From BAIKAL-G1 sp943369525 (GTDB lineage Bacteria > Cyanobacteriota > Cyanobacteriia > PCC-6307 > Cyanobiaceae), in the NCBI GenBank assembly GCA_943369525.1, contig CALRNL020000004.1, forward strand, positions 143,863-207,862: a DNA stretch of 64,000 nucleotides. The letters run 5' to 3'. Shown piece after piece: positions 59,701 to 64,000 of this stretch. The translations under genes were made by a program, and so were the position numbers. The notes under the pieces were generated by a model. That model ran no database searches. It saw nothing but the letters and a program-made list of their open reading frames with translations, and was not told where the DNA came from. The first letter of the stretch is position 1; each line of letters starts with the position of its first letter.

Positions 59701-61229
59701 CACCGTGATCGCAGCAGGGGTTCCAGGTTCACATGGGCCTCAAAGGCATCGGCGAGCCGATCGAGCAGGGCTTCGCGTTGCTGGCCGTGGTGGGGCACGG
59801 TTTCTGGCAGGCAGGCCAGGCCCTTGCGTTGGCGCAGGCCATTGAGCCAGCGGCGGCGCCAGGCCCCACTTTCAAACACCCCATGCAGGTAGGTTCCCGC
59901 CACTAGCCCGCCCTGGTCGCCGCAGGACTGCCACCAGCCCAGGTCGGCGGCGGTAGCGATGGGCTGGCAGGCGTTCCCGGCGCCCGGGTCCAGTCGCTGG
60001 CTTTGACCCCGATGCAGCTCAAACCCCTCCAGTTCCACGGCCTGGCCCCCAGCCGGCCAGAGGGCCAGGCTGCGGCGCTGGGCCAGGGCCTTGGTGTCGG
60101 CAAACACTGTCTCAAGGGGCAGGAGCCCTAGCCCTTGGGCTTGGCCCGAGCCGTCCCCTTCCTGACCCGCCGGGTCCTGAAGCGATTGGCCCAGCATCTG
60201 CAGGCCGCCGCAGATGCCAAAGACGTGACCACCGCCGGCGCCATAGCGGACCAGTTCCTCCGCCAGGCCACTGGCCCGAAGGGCCGCCAGATCCCGCAGG
60301 GTTTGTTTGCTCCCAGGCACGATCACCGCATCGGGTCGGCCTAGGGGTTGGCCGGCCTGGAGCCAGCGCAGCTGCACGCTCGGCTCGGCCTCCAGGGGGT
60401 CGAGGTCAGAGAAATTACTGAGCGAGGGCAGACGCAGCACGGCGATCTCCAGCTCGGCGCCGGCCTTACGGCCGCGACGCTCCAGCAGGTCGAGGGAGTC
60501 TTCCGGCGGAAACAGCTCATCGAGCCAGGGCATCACCCCGAGCACCGGCACCCCCGTGTGCTGCTCCAGCCAGGAGCGCCCCGAATCAAAGAGTTCGCGG
60601 CGGCCGCGGAAGCGATTGATCAGCAGCCCGCGGATCAGGGGTCGTTCCACGGGCCGCAGCAGGTCCAGGGTTCCCACGAGCTGGGCGAACACGCCGCCCC
60701 TTTCAATGTCCGCCACCAGCAGGCAGTGGGCCCGCAGGTATTGGGCCAGCCGCAGGTTGGTGAGGTCCCGCGATTGCAGGTTGACTTCCACCGGGCTGCC
60801 GGCCCCCTCGAGCACCAGTCGGCCGCCCGGATGGGCCCGTTGCAGGCTCTCCAGGCCGGTTCGAATCGCCGCCCAGCCGGGCTTGAACCAGTCGCGGTAG
60901 TAGTGCTCGGCCCGCGCAGTGCCAACGGATTGCCCCAGGTGAATCACCTCGCTGGTGCTGTCGCCCTGGGGTTTGAGTAGCACCGGGTTCATGGCGCAGC
61001 TGGGCTCCAGACCCGCGGCCCAGGCCTGGAGGGCCTGGGAATAGGCCATCTCGCCGCCGCCCTGGTCCACCCAGGCGTTATTGCTCATGTTCTGGCCCTT
61101 GAAGGGCAGGGGCGTTTCGCCCCGGCGACGCAGCACCCGGCAGAGGGCTGCGGTCATGAGCGATTTGCCGGCTCCACTCGAGGTGCCAAGCACCATCAAG
61201 GGCCTGGGTAAGGGCCGCATGCTGGCCAT
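59700..61229 (-). CDS. cobQ: Cobyric acid synthase
   Basis: Amidates adenosyl-cobyrinic acid a,c-diamide at four positions. From ATG 61229 (the frame is open to 61451) it has 509 residues. Synthetase domain: LMVLGTSSGAGKSLMTAALCRVL, PFKGQNMSNNAWVDQGGGEMAYSQALQA, LVLEGAGSPVEVNLQSRDLTN, LVADIERGGVFAQLVGTLDLL. GATase domain: VIVPGSKQTLRDLAAL, HVFGICGGLQMLGQSLQDP (Cys nucleophile) and TYLHGVFES (His). The start overlaps the Npun_F0494 stop by one base (TGATG), the end overlaps the ferredoxin start. Confidence 0.96.
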   Translation of the reverse strand: MASMRPLPRPLMVLGTSSGAGKSLMTAALCRVLRRRGETPLPFKGQNMSNNAWVDQGGGEMAYSQALQAWAAGLEPSCAMNPVLLKPQGDSTSEVIHLGQSVGTARAEHYYRDWFKPGWAAIRTGLESLQRAHPGGRLVLEGAGSPVEVNLQSRDLTNLRLAQYLRAHCLLVADIERGGVFAQLVGTLDLLRPVERPLIRGLLINRFRGRRELFDSGRSWLEQHTGVPVLGVMPWLDELFPPEDSLDLLERRGRKAGAELEIAVLRLPSLSNFSDLDPLEAEPSVQLRWLQAGQPLGRPDAVIVPGSKQTLRDLAALRASGLAEELVRYGAGGGHVFGICGGLQMLGQSLQDPAGQEGDGSGQAQGLGLLPLETVFADTKALAQRRSLALWPAGGQAVELEGFELHRGQSQRLDPGAGNACQPIATAADLGWWQSCGDQGGLVAGTYLHGVFESGAWRRRWLNGLRQRKGLACLPETVPHHGQQREALLDRLADAFEAHVNLEPLLRSR

Positions 61230-61609
61230 CAGAGCCGGGGCCGGTGGCGCTGCAGCCAGCCCCAGAGCCGCTGGCCGGCGTTTGCCCGGGGGATCTCGCC
61301 CTGCCAGGCCTGCAGCACCTGCCGGCCTAGGGGAGTGAGCCGCACCCGTTCGGTTAGGCCCTGGCCATCCACCTCCCGCCGCAACACCCCCAGCTGGATC
61401 AACCAGATCAAATGGCCCTCGGCCTCGTAGGCCCCCAAGGGGCCCAAGCACCAGGGGGCGCCCGCCGGGGAGCTGGCCAGGTCATTGCTACCCAAGGCCC
61501 TTGATTCGAGATGCTCGTAGAAGGCCTGGCGAAAGGGCAGACAGCGCAGGGCCAATCGGCCCCGACGCAGCGCCCGCTGGGTCGTTGATCCGATGCCGTC
61601 CTCGCCCAC
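61229..61609 (-). CDS. Npun_F0494 family protein
   Basis: A 126-residue protein of a cyanobacterial family. GSTTQRALRRGRLALRCLPFRQAFYEHLE, AEGHLIWLIQLGVLRREVDGQGLTERVRLTPLGRQVLQAWQGEIP and a final GWLQRH. The central part resembles a winged helix (short helices and LTPLGRQVL wing). No function is known. Its stop overlaps the cobQ start (TGATG). Confidence 0.8.
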   Translation of the reverse strand: MGEDGIGSTTQRALRRGRLALRCLPFRQAFYEHLESRALGSNDLASSPAGAPWCLGPLGAYEAEGHLIWLIQLGVLRREVDGQGLTERVRLTPLGRQVLQAWQGEIPRANAGQRLWGWLQRHRPRL

Positions 61610-61710
61610 GCCGCCTGCTCGCCTTCCAGGCCATTCTCTGGCCTGGCGGCGCCGTTCGCGGCTGCTGGCGGTCGCTGGCCCAGGCTGGATGGCCCGATCC
61701 GCTTGACGCC

Positions 61711-62301
61711 ATGTTGGTACTCGCTTCCGCCTCCCCGGCCCGGCGCCGGTTGCTGGAGCAGGCAGCCATTCCCCACCGGGTCCAGGTCAGTGGCGTCGAT
61801 GAGGAGGCCATCGCGGCTGCCGATCCCAGCGAGCTGGTGCGGTTGCTGGCCCAGGCCAAGGCCCAGGCGGTGTGGGCCACCCTGGAACAAGGCGAGAGGA
61901 CAGCCGTGCTCGGCTGTGATTCCCTGCTGGTGTTTTCTGGTGAGGTGTTTGGCAAGCCAGCCGATCCCCAGGAGGCGATCCGCCGTTGGCAGCGCATGGC
62001 CGGGGGCTGGGGCGAGCTGCATACGGGCCATTGCCTGCTAGGGCCGGCAGTGGGCGGAACTGGCACCAGGGTTTCCGATCCAGGGTCGATCCAGCTGGAA
62101 ACGGTCACTACCCGGGTGCAGTTTGCCGCCCTCACCCCAGGGGAAATCGAGGCCTATGTGGCCACGGGGGAACCGTTGCAATGCGCCGGGGGGTTTGCCC
62201 TGGAGGGCATCGGCGGCCAGGTGGTGGAACGCATCGAGGGCTGCTTCAGCAACGTGATCGGCCTCAGCCTGCCCCTGCTGCGCCGTTGGCTGGCCCCTTG
62301 A
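61711..62301 (+). CDS. maf: Maf-family nucleotide pyrophosphatase
   Basis: House-cleaning pyrophosphatase. The frame is open from 61501, but ATG 61711 (MLVLASASPARRRLLEQAAI) is the true start, giving 196 residues. The conserved VSGVDEEAIAAADPSELVRLLAQAKAQAV, VLGCDSLLVFSGEVFGKP, VTTRVQFAALTPGEIEAYVATGEP, and GGFALEGIGGQVVERIEGCFSNVIGLSL are present. It converges with psbC. Nucleotide preference is not readable. Confidence 0.95.
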   Translation: MLVLASASPARRRLLEQAAIPHRVQVSGVDEEAIAAADPSELVRLLAQAKAQAVWATLEQGERTAVLGCDSLLVFSGEVFGKPADPQEAIRRWQRMAGGWGELHTGHCLLGPAVGGTGTRVSDPGSIQLETVTTRVQFAALTPGEIEAYVATGEPLQCAGGFALEGIGGQVVERIEGCFSNVIGLSLPLLRRWLAP

Positions 62302-62364
62302 CCATCGGTCTTGGCCTGGACGCTTGGGTGTGGGGCGCTGGCCTGGGGCCCTAGCCAGGCCATG

Positions 62365-62390
62365 AAAAAGCCCCCGCTTGGGACGGGGGC
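62365..62390 (-). terminator. Rho-independent terminator of psbC
   Basis: On the minus strand gcccccg pairs with cgggggc (plus coordinates 62370-62376 and 62384-62390) around a 7-base loop, then five T's (62369-62365). It is a clear intrinsic terminator 74 bp past the psbC stop and may also act for maf. Confidence 0.9.
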
Positions 62391-62463
62391 AGGGGCTGGA
62401 TGACACCGGGCTTGCCCAAGCGATTGGGCCGTCAGGGTTGGTCCAGGGAGTGGAACCAGGACC

Positions 62464-63852
62464 TCAATCCAGGTCAGGCATGGCCAGGGTGGGCTCGGCC
62501 TTGCGGTCGATGCCTTTCTCGAAGCCAGCGGCAGCGGCGCGGGCGCGGCCCGCATGCCAGAGGTGACCCACCAGGAAGAAGAATGCCAACACGAACTGGG
62601 TGGCGGAGAGCCACTGACGGATGTTGACGAAGTTCACCGAGTTGGGTTCGGTGATGATGCCGCCCACGGAATTGAGGGAGGCGTTGGGAGCGTGGGTCAT
62701 GTATTCAGCGGCCCGGCGCACTTGCCAGGGCTGAATGTCGTTCTGGAGCTTGTCGAGGCTCAGGCCATTGGGGCCCCGCAGGGGCTCCAGCCAGGGACCA
62801 CGGAAGTCCCAGAAGCGCATGGTTTCACCACCAAAGATGATCTCGCCGGTGGGGGAGCGCATCAGGTATTTGCCCAGGCCCGTGGGACCCATGGCCGAAC
62901 CGATATTGGCTCCCATGCGTTGGTCGCGCACCAGGAAGGTGAAGCTCTGGGCCTGGGAGGACTCGGCGTTGGTGGGGCCGTAGAACTCGGAGGGATAGGC
63001 GGTGTTGTTAAACCAGATGTAGGCCGAGGCGATGAAGCTCATGAAGCTCAAGGCACCCAGGCTGTAGCTCAGGTAGGCCTCACCATTCCAGATGAAGGCG
63101 CGCCGCACCCAACCGAAGGGCTTGGTGATGACGTGCCAAATGCCACCGAAGATGCAGATCAGGCCGATCCAGATGTGGCCGCCGATGATGTCCTCCATGG
63201 AGTCCACACCGATGATCCAGCCCTCACCACCAAAGGGGGCGCGGGTCAGGTAGCCAAACACCACCCCGGGGCTCAGGGTGGGGTTGGTGATCAGGCGCAC
63301 ATCGCCACCACCGGGGGCCCAGGTGTCATAGACACCACCGAAGAACATGGCCTTGAAGACCAGCAGTAGGGCACCCACCCCCAGCAGGATCAGGTGATAA
63401 CCAATGATGTTGGTCATCTGGTTCTTATCGCGCCAATCCTGGGAGAAGAAGGCGGAATAGTTTTCCAGCACCTCGGGACCACGCAGGGCGTGATACAGGC
63501 CACCGATGCCAAGCACCGCCGAACTGATCAGGTGCAGCACCCCAACCACAAAGAAGGGGTAGAGGTCGGTGACTTCACCGCCGGGACCGACGCCGTAGCC
63601 CAGGGTGGCCACGTGGGGGAACAGGATCAGGCCCTGTTCGTACATCGGCTTGTCGAAGGTGAAGTGGCTCACCTCAAACAACATCATGGCTCCGGCCCAG
63701 AAGACCATCAGGCCAGCGTGGGCGACGTGGGCGCCCAGCAGGCGGCCGGAGAGGTTGATCAGGCGGGCGTTGCCGGACCACCAGGCGTAGCCGGTGGAGT
63801 CGAGGTCCTTGCCCCCGACAGCCACTAGGGAAGGATTAGAGAGCGTTACCAC
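62464..63852 (-). CDS. psbC: Photosystem II CP43 chlorophyll protein
   Basis: Core antenna of PSII with six transmembrane helices, 462 residues. [42 protein letters not shown] is the start region; the large lumenal loop contains [17 protein letters not shown] and [39 protein letters not shown], including the Glu/Arg that contact the Mn cluster (GGETMRFWD). The GTG at 63850-63852 is the start; the frame is open to 63930 inside psbD. It overlaps psbD by 17 bp, the usual cyanobacterial arrangement. Confidence 0.97.
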
Positions 63853-64000
63853 GGGGCAGAACCTCTTCAGGGAAGACGAAGTTTTCGTGCGGCTGGTCGG
63901 CCGGTGCCATCCAGGCACGCAGACCTTCATTCAGAAGAATGTTCTTCGTGTAGAAGGTTTCAAACTCGGGGTCCTCAGCGGCGCGGATTTCCTGCGACAC
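63836..64000 (-). CDS. psbD: Photosystem II D2 protein (3' part only)
   Basis: The last 54 residues of D2 plus the stop codon (TAA at 63836-63838). The residues read [20 protein letters not shown], then [21 protein letters not shown] and [13 protein letters not shown], the conserved D2 C-terminus. The rest lies beyond the window. The overlap with psbC is 17 bp. Confidence 0.97.

Noticed and set aside
59269..59892. A 207-residue plus-strand frame
   Set aside because: Overlaps the ferredoxin and cobQ genes antisense; composition is that of a shadow frame.

Overview
The window is a gene-dense chromosomal segment of a high-GC picocyanobacterium of the Cyanobium/Synechococcus type. This rests on psbD-psbC at the right edge, a CpcS/CpeS-type bilin lyase, an ARC6/ZipN cell-division protein, a group 2 sigma factor of the cyanobacterial kind, an all-trans polyprenyl diphosphate synthase, a plastoquinone-type UbiD decarboxylase, and several small proteins of families known mainly or only from cyanobacteria (DUF1350, DUF3611, DUF7219, TIGR03792, Npun_F0494). 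Species cannot be fixed from sequence reading alone. No rRNA, tRNA, CRISPR array or intact insertion sequence was recognised.

Left part (1-18.3 kb): a leftward run ubiD - Rrf2 regulator - aroA - MnmC-like methyltransferase - glmU (cut by the window edge). Next come rightward comB, a Nit1-type amidase, amiC-murI (overlapping, peptidoglycan) and a polyprenyl diphosphate synthase, then a leftward HAD phosphatase. They are followed by a large EF-hand plus Erv/ALR sulfhydryl oxidase protein, acs, a leftward bcp-DUF1350 pair and a DnaQ-like exonuclease.

Accessory part (18.3-29.8 kb): base composition is visibly more AT-rich in patches and gene density falls. It holds pstC-pstA-pstB without pstS or phoU, a ribbon-helix-helix/small-partner gene pair with a palindrome at its promoter, YccF, a Nif11-like small protein, a decayed C-terminal piece of an ArsJ-type MFS transporter, a pirin, a DUF938 methyltransferase and a 449-residue protein of unknown family carrying an RX4H motif.

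Right part (29.8-64 kb): housekeeping again. A DUF192/pseudo-receiver regulator pair is followed by nadK, pheS, surE, ribF, thiE-thiS, a DUF1517 protein and two tiny ORFs. A leftward run era, CpcS-like lyase, trmD, ispF, TIGR03792, larB follows, then another leftward run ffh, rpsP, phoH, FUSC protein, BAX inhibitor-like. Then zipN, pdhA, a sigma factor, nnr, mnmA, a lower-GC glycosyltransferase/polysaccharide deacetylase pair that looks inserted, a translationally coupled Npun_F0494-cobQ-ferredoxin set, maf, and the overlapping psbD-psbC.

A recurrent theme is in-frame short tandem repeats in flexible linkers of otherwise ordinary proteins (nnr, zipN, thiE, Rrf2, exonuclease). The most unusual genes are the EF-hand/Erv-ALR fusion and the RX4H orphan.
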